34,452 bases of DNA from an uncultured Acetatifactor sp. (GCA_947625255.1 CANQNT010000038.1:1-34452); one strand, 5' to 3'; counted from the first letter of the stretch, positions 8,735-17,971 are shown. Program-made: numbers and translations. The notes: generated by a model not told the origin, from the letters alone.

Positions 8735-11029
8735 TTAATTAAAGAAAGAAGGGCTCTTTGCCCTTCTAATCGTCAGTTGTTTAACAAGCGATTTATCAGT
8801 TTCAGGTTTTTTCAGGATTGTTTGACGGCGCTCCTGAGCCAGCGCATACCCGAACATACACATGGTATATGCTCGGTCATCGTGCAGCTTGTTCGCTTTC
8901 TCAGGCGTGAGCTCGAAAGAGTCTTTGCCACCTTCCCGTTTTTTGCGGACTATATTGACAAGCTCTTCCTTTAGGGCATCAATATTTGCAAGCGCGAGTT
9001 CTTCCTGCCAGTCAAGCTTGATGATTTTGGTGTCAATCGTGTGTGCATTGGCGAGTTCTTCCTTCAAACGTTCTTCAAATTTATCTTCAGTCAGCTTTTC
9101 ACGCTTCAAACGCTCCGTGATTTCCTGTTTTGCTTTTTCATACTTTTTGTTGTCAACATCAAAGACCGTCAGATAGCCTTTGTTATCATACTGGCCCGTA
9201 AATGAAATCTTGTTTTGTTGGACCATTTCTATCATAGACTCATACATTTCTGACTTATACTTGGCAGGAGACATCAAATGTAACTTGTCTACCGCATTAG
9301 GAAATCGGGTCTTGTACTCAGCAGAGTACTCTTTATCAATCAGTCCTCTATGAGTGACGCCAGCTTTATCTACCCAATCCGGCATTAAGAAGTCAGCTAT
9401 GTTGACACCAGCCCCACCGGATCCGGCATCAATATAGACTCCGATGATATTGCCGTATCCGTCAGCACCACCATTATAGTCGAGAATTACCTTCTTCAGG
9501 TACTCAACCTGATCGGGCGTCTGCATCGGTGACTTGATTTTCTTACCTACATCAATCAGGTTGATACAGTTCACAAGGCGGCCACGCTTTTCGGTATTGC
9601 CATTTTGGAGCGGATGATCATAGATCTCCCCACAAGGATCACGGAGTTGTCCCTGGATCTTGCGGGGTCGTAGCAGATCACAAATTTCTTGTCGCCCGTA
9701 TCATTCTCCAGCAGCGGTTTACGCACTTCCTCATTCCTTGTGATGACGCCACGCTTGATGATGGCATCACTCCCAGCCTCTGTGGTAAATTCGCAATAGT
9801 ATTCTCTACGAGCTTTTTCAGGGTTGGTTCTCATCTCGGATTCGACCGTAGATTTGGACAAAAGAGGGGTAATAAGCTCCCCATGAAGAGTAGGAGCGAA
9901 CGCTACCTCACAGTCTATATGAAGTACACAGTAATCAGGATCACCCATGATCTGACGTTTGGCAAAATCCTTATACAATCTATAAAACCCAGTGTCTGTG
10001 CTGGACGCGGAGCTTATATAAATCTTCTGGTTTGGTATATCAGTAGGAAAGCAACGCTGACGGATTTTATCAATAGAATGACCGTCACGATCTTTACCTG
10101 TTTTTAGGTCTTTATTTACAATGGTAAAAGCCGCATAAACCTTCATCAATTCGTCTGAAAGGAATCCGCTCTCATCAAAGATAACGGATCCGCGCATCAA
10201 TATGTTATCCCAGACGCTTTTTATCATCTGGTTCTTATGATTGTATTCTCATAAGTTCGGCGTACCTTTTCACCTACGACTTCACGTTTAGGGGCGCGAA
10301 CTCTTGGAGGAATTATATTCTATCGTGTAGTTTCATCCTCTACGCTCTGCGTGTGACCACGATTTTAAACGTGACCTTCCACTCGGGTTGACATTTCAGT
10401 TTTCCCGTTTCTTTCGCGCTTTTGCTCAGCCATTTCTGACTGGCGAGGCAATAAAGTGTTTTACCTCTTTTTGCATCGACATTAGAATTTAAGGTTTGTG
10501 TCATTGAGCCATTGTATAACGTGTATGTAAAACCATTGCTGCTGTGCGAGAATCCATCACCAGAAGCATTTTTTATTTGAATCTCATTTTTAAAAATCTT
10601 CCCTGTAGACCCCTGAAAAGTTTCAATGTTGTCATTTGCCAGCCGTTCCAGTGTGGTGAAAGTCTGTTCCGCCTGAGAACCGGTCCCGCTTGCTATGTAA
10701 CACCAGTAATTCGTGAACAGCATATCTTTCGACATTAGTATTAGATCAATAACAGTACTCTTACCGAAGCCACGGGTACAAACAGCTAAAACATTCGGAC
10801 AGTTCCATGCTCTTTGAACTAGCAGCGATTGAGCGTCTAACAGCTCTATATTAAACATAGTGTCAATAAACCTAACAGGGTTGCATTGGAAATATTTCTG
10901 AAGATAGGCAATCCTCTGAAGAGATTCGAGCTTAGTAGAAGAGAGGACATAGTTGCCCGGCTTTACATAGATTCCGTATTTATCTTTTATCCGTTCATCA
11001 TACGGTAGGAGTTGACTCATCTGACTCAT
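8735..11029 (-). CDS. terL: terminase large subunit; group I intron and a -1 frameshift
   Basis: DNA-packaging ATPase and nuclease, about 676 residues after repair. Start ATG at 11029 after AGGAGGT, overlapping the previous gene by 32 nt. Exon 1 (11029-10463) has Walker A T-R-G-F-G-K-S-T (about 85-92). Removing intron T gives D-A-K-R-G | M-R-G-S-V-I-F-D-E-S, so the splice lies just before Walker B. Then come S-S-A-S (coupling motif), the nuclease strand F-V-I-C-Y-D-P-A-R (Asp about 366), and after the shift D-A-G-S-G-G and H-D-D-R-A-Y-T. At GGGG (9631-9628) the frame must shift by -1: I-L-V-G continues as E-I-Y-D-H-P, otherwise translation stops at 9571. The shift could be programmed, a mutation or a base missing from the assembly. 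Confidence 0.88.
10198..10462 (-). ncRNA. group I intron T in the terminase gene
   Basis: 265 nt. The P1 helix is unusually clear: exon GAGGU pairs with intron GCCUC, with the splice-site U in a U-G wobble. Conserved blocks shared with B1 are GAGTGGAAGG, GCAGAGCGTAG, AGAATATAA, AAAAGGTACGCCGAACTT and a terminal hairpin then GATAACATATTG. Exons on both sides are in phase 0. No endonuclease ORF. Confidence 0.82.
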
Positions 11030-12362
11030 CAGAATCTACCTCCTGACCTGTATCATCTAAATTATCATAATTAACATCCTCAATAGGAGAGAACACGGAA
11101 TAAATATCTTTCAGGTCTGCCAGATCAGCATTGATGTCAATGTCGTTTTCTTCGAGCAGATCCTTCAAGTCCATATTCTCCCTGAGAAGAATGCGGTTGA
11201 TTTCTTTATAGGAATCACGCTCTTTGCGAAGGTCACTGTTTGCGACACGCATTTCCGCCACCATATCAGACCAGTCGGATTCATCAAGATGGAGCTGTTT
11301 CATGATAGATGCATCACTGATTTCCTGAACCTGCTGCATACCGCGGCAGGTAGCCATATCAAATCCGTTCGTCTCATAATCACGGAGAGCCATATCCTTG
11401 ATCTTCTTGATCTTGCCAGTCCATGTGTTTTCCCCTTTGATGGAATTCTTGCTGTGTTTTAATGAAATGCAACTGGCCTCTGCAAGTTTGGTAATGCCAA
11501 GGGTAATATCCCTTTTCATCCCCTGGAGAGATTTTATCGCGGCGACATTTTTGCCCGCGTTGATAGGGTCCTTTACAATGTCCGCTATCATATCATCTAT
11601 CTGAGACTGCTGCAGAAACCCGCGAACAATACTGATGATAGAAGAAGTGCGCATCATATCATCATTGGCTTCCTCAGAGGAATCCAGAAAACCGATGAGC
11701 TGCGCATACAAAAATGGCTGATCAGATAGCTTTTCCTTCTCAAATGGCAAATAGCCGAGCAGTCGGAGAGTGTCTTTTTTATTTTTCTCAAACTGTTCGA
11801 GGATCTGCTGATCTTTCGGCAGAGCGTCATCCTGCATATCTGCTATGCTGTAGATTCCGCCATTGTAAGCGTCGGAATCTCTATAGGTCAGATTATAGTA
11901 ATTGGGCATCTGTATGTTTTTGGCGTAGCTGGTCCAGACATTAGATTTGACTTTGCCACTTTGCTGATTTGCAGCCTCCAGCATACTGGCTTCCCATACA
12001 GAGTCCAAGAAAGGTTTATTAAGAGCGTACAGTGCGCGGTCAACTGATTCCTTAGTGGGAGATTTCCGCTCACCATCCACAACCGGAGTCGCAATGTCGG
12101 CGGCACATGATTTGCATATGTTTGTAATACCGCTTGCAATATTCGCTTCGGTTGATACATAGAATGAAGATTTATCCTTTATTTTTCCACAGCGCTGACA
12201 TGTGAAATATTTCGTTCCACATCCAAGCTGATCCAATACCTTTAATTTATCCTTTTGCTCCAGTGAGTCAAAAAGCTCTGATATCTTCTTTGACGTGATA
12301 TCTATCTCTTTTAAAGCAGTAATCTTAGTGACTTCTGCTGCTTTCTTTGTTATCCTTGCCAA
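10998..12362 (-). CDS. probable small terminase subunit with zinc-binding cysteines
   Basis: 454 residues. The start is taken as TTG at 12362, eight nt after AAAGGAG; the GTG at 12371 overlaps that site. A C-x2-C ... C-x2-C cluster (C-Q-R-C-G-K and C-K-S-C, about residues 52-87) suggests a zinc ribbon. The rest is helical, with a coiled-coil-like segment near the end (R-K-E-R-D-S-Y-K-E-I-N-R-I-L-L-R-E-N) and an acidic C-terminus. It lies directly upstream of, and overlaps, the large terminase, which supports the small-subunit role by position. Confidence 0.6.
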   Translation of the reverse strand: MARITKKAAEVTKITALKEIDITSKKISELFDSLEQKDKLKVLDQLGCGTKYFTCQRCGKIKDKSSFYVSTEANIASGITNICKSCAADIATPVVDGERKSPTKESVDRALYALNKPFLDSVWEASMLEAANQQSGKVKSNVWTSYAKNIQMPNYYNLTYRDSDAYNGGIYSIADMQDDALPKDQQILEQFEKNKKDTLRLLGYLPFEKEKLSDQPFLYAQLIGFLDSSEEANDDMMRTSSIISIVRGFLQQSQIDDMIADIVKDPINAGKNVAAIKSLQGMKRDITLGITKLAEASCISLKHSKNSIKGENTWTGKIKKIKDMALRDYETNGFDMATCRGMQQVQEISDASIMKQLHLDESDWSDMVAEMRVANSDLRKERDSYKEINRILLRENMDLKDLLEENDIDINADLADLKDIYSVFSPIEDVNYDNLDDTGQEVDSDESDESTPTV

Positions 12363-12395
12363 TAAGACCACTCCTTTTAAATCAAATTTTTCCAG

Positions 12396-12485
12396 TCAGA
12401 GAGGGTGGAATCGAACCACCGGTCTTTACCGCGCGGGAACAGTTTTACAGACTGCTGTAACAGAACCAACAGTTACCTCTCTCTG
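12396..12485 (-). tRNA. tRNA-Tyr (GUA)
   Basis: Acceptor CAGAGAG/CTCTCTG, D stem GTAAC/GTTAC, anticodon stem-loop GCAGT-CTGTAAA-ACTGT, a long variable arm as in type II tRNAs, and T-loop TTCGATT. No CCA is encoded. Confidence 0.92.
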
Positions 12486-12490
12486 ATGAG

Positions 12491-12565
12491 AGCGAAAAGC
12501 GGGCTTTGAACCCGCGTCACCTGTTTGGAAGACAGGGATCCTAAACCAGACTAGACGATTCTCGC
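12491..12565 (-). tRNA. tRNA-Gly (UCC)
   Basis: Acceptor GCGAGAA/TTTTCGC, anticodon stem-loop CCTGT-CTTCCAA-ACAGG, T arm GCGGG-TTCAAAG-CCCGC. It lies 5 nt from tRNA-Tyr. No CCA is encoded. Confidence 0.92.
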
Positions 12566-12655
12566 AGATAACAGACAAAAACGAAGCCAGCCGCCAGAAC
12601 AGCAGCCAGCCCCGCTTTCAAGAAAAGGAAAAGAACAAAAAAGAAATGAGATATA

Positions 12656-12952
12656 TCAGTTAATAGAATCTTTCAGAGTCTTAGAGGCTTTAAATTTAAT
12701 GCCTTTTCTGGCCGCAATGGTTATCGGTTCCCCGGTCTGAGGATTGCGGGCAGTGCGCGCGGCGCGGTCAACGGCACAGAGAGTACCAAGATTCGGCAGC
12801 TTGACCTCACCGTCATTCTTCACGGCGTCAGTAACAACGTCGCTCAGGCCGTTCAATATACGTTCCATATCAGCTTTGCTCAGCTTGATATCCGTAAAAT
12901 ACTTAGTATTTAAAGTTTCCTGTAAATTATCAATTAATTCTTTTCTAGTCAT
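12656..12952 (-). CDS. HU/IHF-family DNA-binding protein
   Basis: 98 residues, the usual HU length. Start ATG at 12952 after AAGGAG. The DNA-intercalating arm is clear: R-N-P-Q-T-G-E-P-I. It is preceded by V-K-L-P-N-L-G-T and followed by the basic K-G-I-K-F-K-A-S-K-T-L-K. It would bend or condense phage DNA, for replication, packaging or site-specific events. The neighbours are a phosphoesterase and a tRNA pair. Confidence 0.92.
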   Translation of the reverse strand: MTRKELIDNLQETLNTKYFTDIKLSKADMERILNGLSDVVTDAVKNDGEVKLPNLGTLCAVDRAARTARNPQTGEPITIAARKGIKFKASKTLKDSIN

Positions 12953-12978
12953 TTCAAATTACTCCTTTTTAATCATAA

Positions 12979-14169
12979 TTAATGTAGAACAACAGGGTAA
13001 CAGGCCACAATACCATCATCATTGCAGACTAATACAGCCTGTGATGGCTTTGAGCGGAGCCTGTTCTGTCTTGTAAATTCATCCCCGGATCCGCAGAGAG
13101 AGCCGGATTGTATTACTTTGATGTCTGAGATCTCCGTCATTGCAGTATAATGTTTATGGGCAGACAGGATGCAGTATGGTGTTGTCAGCCCCGCCCATAG
13201 AACGAGCTTAGAGATGTCCTTGTCGGACAAACTATCATGGTCGCCATGTACGGCAAAAAACAATTTATCCTTAATGAAGAAAGCCTGCAACGTATCATCA
13301 ATATTCTCATCCTCAATGATGATGTTCGAGCAGTTCTTCAATGTATTCTTAGCAAACCATACGATTAAAGAGTCAAGCCGTTCTCCTAACAGCGCATCCT
13401 TCCAGGTATCAATCCTGCTATGATTGCCGCTGACAGAGTAAACGTAGACTTCATTAAACTGCATTCCAAGCGCGTATATAAAATCAGATACATATTCACA
13501 GGCAAGTTTGATCTGCTCTACAACATTCTCTCGATTGGTCACAGAGACGACCTTGTGGATGTTGCCAGAAATCATGTCTCCGAGCAGAACAACGTGACAG
13601 TTCTGTGCCTTATGTGTCTTTGCTATCTCAATAACCTTACTCAGATATTCATTGAGCCTGGCTTTAGCAATGTCTGCATCATAATTACCTGTAAAATTAT
13701 AAAATGCCGCTCCAAGATGCAGATCAGAGAGGCACACGATCATATCATTATCTGACGTTGCGAAAGTGGGAGAGTAAGAGATATATCTTGAATTCCCTAC
13801 GGATGTAAAAGCATTTTCGAGTTTAGATATGGTATCTTCGAGACGGGCATTGTCACGAAGCATTTTGTTCAGTTCCCGGCGTTCATCGAATAGCTTCTCT
13901 TTTTCTTTGCGAGCTTCCTGCTTTTCGAGCCGGATCTGTTTTATGTAATTGTCACCGTCAAGGATTTTTGCCTGATTCGCGTTAAGCATCTTCGTGAAAG
14001 CGTTGTACTGCTTTCTGAACTTACTTTCCGTATACTCTGTGTTCAACAGCTCATTCAGGATGTCGGCTACATTCTGCCAGGAACCGATCTGATCTTTCAG
14101 GCTGCAGATCCGATAGATGACCTCCTCATCACTCTCACCTTCGAGCCTTTTAAATTCAGATGTGTTCAA
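12979..14169 (-). CDS. metallophosphoesterase (SbcD/Mre11-like calcineurin fold)
   Basis: 396 residues. The start is probably TTG at 14169, with GGGAGG about 12 nt upstream. The N-terminal 130 residues are helical with a charged coiled coil. The catalytic domain carries L-S-D-L-H-L-G (D149, H151), L-L-G-D-M-I-S-G (D198), V-S-G-N-H-S (N249, H250), H-G-D-H-D (H308) and S-A-H-K-H (H338/H340), a full dinuclear metal set. It is likely a nuclease or phosphodiesterase acting on DNA ends during replication or recombination. The start codon is the least sure point. Confidence 0.85.
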   Translation of the reverse strand: MNTSEFKRLEGESDEEVIYRICSLKDQIGSWQNVADILNELLNTEYTESKFRKQYNAFTKMLNANQAKILDGDNYIKQIRLEKQEARKEKEKLFDERRELNKMLRDNARLEDTISKLENAFTSVGNSRYISYSPTFATSDNDMIVCLSDLHLGAAFYNFTGNYDADIAKARLNEYLSKVIEIAKTHKAQNCHVVLLGDMISGNIHKVVSVTNRENVVEQIKLACEYVSDFIYALGMQFNEVYVYSVSGNHSRIDTWKDALLGERLDSLIVWFAKNTLKNCSNIIIEDENIDDTLQAFFIKDKLFFAVHGDHDSLSDKDISKLVLWAGLTTPYCILSAHKHYTAMTEISDIKVIQSGSLCGSGDEFTRQNRLRSKPSQAVLVCNDDGIVACYPVVLH

Positions 14170-14175
14170 GGGCTG

Positions 14176-14400
14176 TTAATCCTCCCGGTCCTGAGATTCT
14201 GTAAGGTCTTTTTCGGTCTTGATAGAGACAGAAAAATCAATCGGCTTCCCAGCGAAAGGTTTCAGACAGTCTTTAACGCTGATGTCAATTTCATTGTCGT
14301 CCTCATCAAGATAAGTGATTTTCTGACAGGTATCATCCATAGTGCCTTTCAGAGTCAGCTTGTCGGTGATGGCTCTTACGAATTTAAGATTTTTTGCCAT
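14176..14400 (-). CDS. small conserved phage protein
   Basis: 74 residues. ATG at 14400 after AAGGAGAAG. Pattern L-K-F-V-R-A-I-T-D-K-L-T-L-K-G, then a beta-rich middle (I-T-Y-L-D-E-D-D-N-E-I-D-I-S-V) and an acidic tail. I recall similar short proteins in Firmicutes phages, with no known function. It overlaps the upstream gene by 17 nt and is 6 nt from the phosphoesterase start, so the three look co-translated. Confidence 0.75.
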   Translation of the reverse strand: MAKNLKFVRAITDKLTLKGTMDDTCQKITYLDEDDNEIDISVKDCLKPFAGKPIDFSVSIKTEKDLTESQDRED

Positions 14401-14596
14401 TTGTCTTCTCCTTATTATCCTTTTGTCTAATTGATTGGTGGTATAATCTGACCATGTTCAGGTTGTTTCTCGTGCAGGTCAGAAAATAGTGTTTGTGGTG
14501 CGAGTTGGTGCGGCTGATCCCGTTCTCGCCGCATGGGACCCCATGCTCATAAAGCCAGTCGCGTTCTTTCTTTGTAATTGGGATGATAAAAAACAC
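14384..14596 (-). CDS. small conserved phage protein; start codon unclear
   Basis: About 70 residues, reading I-I-P-I-T-K-K-E-R-D-W-L-Y-E-H-G. Similar small phage proteins come to mind but the function is unknown. The first in-frame start, GTG at 14596, sits only about 2 nt from the AAAGGA site. The codon at normal spacing (14587) is ATC. The same situation occurs in front of the polymerase gene. Confidence 0.65.
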   Translation of the reverse strand: MFFIIPITKKERDWLYEHGVPCGENGISRTNSHHKHYFLTCTRNNLNMVRLYHQSIRQKDNKEKTNGKKS

Positions 14597-14648
14597 TTCC
14601 TTTAAAATAAATTTCTCCCATGCATAACAGCCATGGGAGATGAATAGT

Positions 14649-14720
14649 AGCAGGAATGGGAGTCGAACCCACTATTACGTGTGTATGAGGCACGTGTGAT
14701 ATTCCGTTTCACTCTCCCGC
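14649..14720 (-). tRNA. tRNA-Met or Ile2 (CAU), slightly irregular
   Basis: Acceptor GCGGGAG/TTCCTGC, D stem GTG/CAC, T arm GTGGG-TTCGACT-CCCAT. Anticodon CAU with the standard U33 and a five-base variable loop requires one C-A mismatch closing the anticodon loop and one base missing between acceptor and D stem. The alternative register has a perfect stem ACGTG/CACGT but C33 and anticodon UCA. Confidence 0.75.
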
Positions 14721-14733
14721 GATGATATTTAAG

Positions 14734-14805
14734 TACCCGGTACGGGACTCGAACCCATGATACAGCCGTGAAAGGGCTGTGACTTTACCGCTTGTCGAAC
14801 CGGGC
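14734..14805 (-). tRNA. tRNA-Glu (UUC)
   Basis: Acceptor GCCCGGT/ACCGGGT, anticodon stem-loop CAGCC-CTTTCAC-GGCTG, T arm ATGGG-TTCGAGT-CCCGT. The 270 nt between this gene and tRNA-Asn hold no convincing gene; the one long frame there runs into this tRNA. Confidence 0.92.
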
Positions 14806-15075
14806 GGATATAAAGGTTTTGTATGCTCTTCCAAGTTGCCGCCATCCGGGAGATCTGCAAGCACGACCTCACAGATTCCCAGACTGCTTCTTTGGCGGGT
14901 ATCGTCCGCTTCCCTTCCATCGAGGTGGACGATACAAAGATAGATTCAATATAGAGGCAGGCATCAAAGATCACTGTTTACAGCGGTGGTCTTTTTTGTT
15001 GCTCTCTACAGAGAGTATATAATATTAATCTTTTGTAATCAATGATTTGGGATGTTGTTCATATTATTATGGCAG

Positions 15076-15148
15076 CGGGTTGGGCAGGAATCGAACCTGC
15101 GACATTCAGTTTAACAGACTGACGCTCTGCCTACTGAGCTACCAACCC
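15076..15148 (-). tRNA. tRNA-Asn (GUU)
   Basis: Acceptor GGGTTGG/CCAACCC, canonical D arm AGCTCAGTAGGCAGAGC, anticodon stem-loop TCAGT-CTGTTAA-ACTGA, T-loop TTCGATT. Confidence 0.95.
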
Positions 15149-15159
15149 ATGAAAGTAAA

Positions 15160-15234
15160 CGACTACAATGGGACTCGAACCCATGACCTCCGCCGTGACA
15201 GGGCGGCGTACTTATCCAACTATACTATGCAGCC
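15160..15234 (-). tRNA. tRNA-Asp (GUC)
   Basis: Acceptor GGCTGCA/TGTAGTC, anticodon stem-loop CCGCC-CTGTCAC-GGCGG, T arm ATGGG-TTCGAGT-CCCAT. The 208 nt from here to the polymerase stop hold no gene. They contain an 8-bp hairpin (GGGGATTT/AAATCCCC, about 15346-15390) without a T-run. Confidence 0.95.
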
Positions 15235-15442
15235 GTGTACCGTATACAAAGCCTACGGTGGGCCATTGTTACAAACTATAGTTCCGTATTTATTACCGCT
15301 TATGGAAGAGTAGCGGTGAGGGTACTTAAACCAACGTCTTTTCTCCCTCATAAGGGGATTTCGTGGCATACACAAAAATCCCCCATTTTTCTGGCAAAAT
15401 ACATGGTCAAAAAATCCTTGTTGTGTCAAAAAAAGTATATTT

Positions 15443-17971
15443 TTATGTATTTTTTGAAAAACATTTTAACAAATTTGATCTATTTACATCATACAGGACC
15501 TTAATGAGAATAGATTTGTTCTTGTTTATTGTGGCTTGAATTTTAGAAGATTTCCCTTTTGTTTGAGGTGTTATTAAGAATGCTCGATCAATAAGCCATG
15601 AAAACAATCCCAAATAGTTGCGCGAGATAAAGGTACGATGAATACTGTTGATCAAATCATCAAAATCATTCCTGAGCAGAAAATAATTCTTCTCATCTAT
15701 CAAGTATTCTTCATCTGATGTGTTATATTCATACAAATCAATAGAATAACGATTGATCAATTCCTCGACTTTTTTACACTTCTTTCTATTTTCTTCAAGA
15801 GGGAACTTCTGAAAGAAATGTGACATGGGCAGAGTACCCATTCCAGACGGAAATTTATTTAAATCAAGATCATACAAACAATTCATAGGGCAATGCAGGT
15901 TCGCATTGATATTCTTTTTATTTATCTCTTTGTGGATCAGGCTCCAAAAAGACGGATATTTGTTATTCTTTATATCCATGTCTTTTTTTATCCTCTGAAT
16001 CTCACTTGTTAAGTCGATGTCAAAACGCCTCTTCGCGCTGTCAATAGCAACCTGAGCAAGCACAGAAAGAATACACACATAGTCAATGTATTTCTGATCA
16101 GGAAAGTTACAAGCATATGTTTGAGCAATTTGGGCGAGATTACTTGATTCACCTATGTCAAGCTGTGATTTTGCAAGCCCATTATCAATAGATGCATAGG
16201 CATCCCAGGTATTCTCATATACGTTCTTATCCATGGGGATATTATTGACAATCGTAGGATACTCAATGTAACACTTCCTTGCATGTTCTACGATGTCTGG
16301 CTGGTTTGTCGTGTACCCGCTGTCCGAATCCTGATCCGAACCATTGTTTCTGTCCTGGAAATCAGTCCCGATCATATTCACCGCAACAACCTGTTTGCCA
16401 AAATTAAAGTATTTCTTCAGAACGGGATGATGCTTATTGTGAAGGTAAGTCAGATTATTTTTGCTATTGAAGGGAGAGCGAAAGAATGCAAGATAATCAC
16501 CGTCAGAGAATCTTTCTGTGAAGCATTGAATCGTGCCTGGTTCTTCAGCAAATGTAAAATCCTCATCAACCGACTTTTCAAGACCGGTCGCAGCATATAA
16601 TAACATAGCATATGGTGATCCTACGATCACCAAGTTCTCAGCGTTTTGTATCAGTTTTCCGGTTTTAAGTTTCAACGTGTAGTTCTCTATGATTTTTCGC
16701 TTTCGACTTCTGAAATATGAACTGCGCAAAAACTCTGGATTTTGGTCACATAATGCTATCAAAACCTCAAAATCATTCGAAAAATTCGCATTTTTATTAA
16801 GATATTTTAAAAATTCCTCATTATCCTGTTTTAAGCGGTTTACATATTCAATACTCTCATGAACTACATTATCCATAATGGATTCATCTAATGAATTCAC
16901 CATCTGATAGCTCATTTTTTGAACATCGCCGAGTTTACTTTCATGAGCAGTCTTTACGATCCCAAACATGCAGTTGTTTTCATAGACTCTATCACACCAA
17001 TAATCGTAAGATTTATCAAATTTGATCCACTTCATTGCATTATCAGTAGTGATCAATTCTATGTCTTTCACGAAATGCTCATTGCCGAACATATCCTTAA
17101 CGGTAGCAGAGTAGTAGTTATCACCAAAATAGTCCATGAAAAACTTTTGTATGTTGCAACAAAAGGCTGCCATTTTGCAAAAGTGGTGCCGCAAAAGGAT
17201 ATATCCGTTCCCCCAATCGGGGAAAATGCTGCTGTCAATCAATGCCTGTCCATCAAACAACGTGTTTTTCAGTTCATAGTCATTTATCTGTCTTGCATAA
17301 CAGTGTTTATCATCATCTGTCTCTATGCTGACCACATTAGTCCTCATAGTTCTCTCCACATCTTTGAGAACCAAGATGTTTTTCGGGTTTATCTTAATCT
17401 TCCCAACTATACCACTGGATACGAGCGGGGCATAAGCGCTTATCTCCACAATCATTGGATTATCCCTTGGGAGTTTGATGCCCATATATAGGAATGTGAT
17501 AGCTTTTTTATATAACTTGTCACGAATGAACATGCAGGAACCTTTCTTGGCTTTGCCTGTGCTCCTATATAACATCCTATATGAGATAACTTCCTCTTTG
17601 ATTATCTCTCCATTCCTTTTTCGGGTCACGTATTTGACATCAACGCCGTTATTATAAAAGAGTGTGCGGATCTCTTCTTTAGAGAGCTTTGTATATTTAT
17701 CTTTATTAAGCTCTGCTAATTTCATGAGCTCAGCAATCTTACGCCGCTTATTCTTTTTAACAGCTATTTGCTGTTTATTGTGATGAGATTTCGCAATCTT
17801 GTATTCAGTACGGGCACGGCATGCGATTTTATGCAAGTGTTCTCGTTCTTCATCATATGACCTGGATCCATAATTGAATTCCAGACAAATAATGTCTCTG
17901 GTCGATTCTTCCTTCCATATCTTCAGCCCATTTTCTTTTAAATAATCACTGAATAGGCTGTTAGTAAACAT
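15443..17971 (-). CDS. putative single-polypeptide two-barrel RNA polymerase (YonO/QDE-1-like)
   Basis: 842 residues from ATG 17971. The key evidence is the catalytic loop D546-Q-D-S-D550 in N-G-S-D-Q-D-S-D-S-G-Y. It corresponds to the D-x-D-G-D loop of two-barrel RNA polymerases, with Ser in place of Gly. About 50 residues upstream, F-F-R-S-P (R498, P500) matches the R-x-P element that precedes the loop in cellular and YonO-type enzymes. A helical I-G-E-S-S-N-L-A-Q-I-A-Q-T region follows. A basic K-A-K-K-G-S-C-M block near 140 could belong to the first barrel. It would transcribe phage genes without host RNA polymerase. The same frame stays open for 32 more codons upstream without ATG, GTG or TTG (see findings). 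Assignment is from motifs only. Confidence 0.75.
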   Translation of the reverse strand: MFTNSLFSDYLKENGLKIWKEESTRDIICLEFNYGSRSYDEEREHLHKIACRARTEYKIAKSHHNKQQIAVKKNKRRKIAELMKLAELNKDKYTKLSKEEIRTLFYNNGVDVKYVTRKRNGEIIKEEVISYRMLYRSTGKAKKGSCMFIRDKLYKKAITFLYMGIKLPRDNPMIVEISAYAPLVSSGIVGKIKINPKNILVLKDVERTMRTNVVSIETDDDKHCYARQINDYELKNTLFDGQALIDSSIFPDWGNGYILLRHHFCKMAAFCCNIQKFFMDYFGDNYYSATVKDMFGNEHFVKDIELITTDNAMKWIKFDKSYDYWCDRVYENNCMFGIVKTAHESKLGDVQKMSYQMVNSLDESIMDNVVHESIEYVNRLKQDNEEFLKYLNKNANFSNDFEVLIALCDQNPEFLRSSYFRSRKRKIIENYTLKLKTGKLIQNAENLVIVGSPYAMLLYAATGLEKSVDEDFTFAEEPGTIQCFTERFSDGDYLAFFRSPFNSKNNLTYLHNKHHPVLKKYFNFGKQVVAVNMIGTDFQDRNNGSDQDSDSGYTTNQPDIVEHARKCYIEYPTIVNNIPMDKNVYENTWDAYASIDNGLAKSQLDIGESSNLAQIAQTYACNFPDQKYIDYVCILSVLAQVAIDSAKRRFDIDLTSEIQRIKKDMDIKNNKYPSFWSLIHKEINKKNINANLHCPMNCLYDLDLNKFPSGMGTLPMSHFFQKFPLEENRKKCKKVEELINRYSIDLYEYNTSDEEYLIDEKNYFLLRNDFDDLINSIHRTFISRNYLGLFSWLIDRAFLITPQTKGKSSKIQATINKNKSILIKVLYDVNRSNLLKCFSKNT

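Noticed and set aside
10340..10462. C-terminal tail of the 229-residue terminase fragment
   Set aside because: It is intron T sequence shared with B1, not protein-coding.
14649..14720. UGA recoding by a suppressor tRNA
   Set aside because: Several genes in both arms end properly at TGA next to a new start codon (for example 18876, 19445 and 30038), so UGA works as a stop here.
14729..14974. 81-codon minus-strand frame
   Set aside because: It runs through tRNA-Glu and has no good ribosome binding site.
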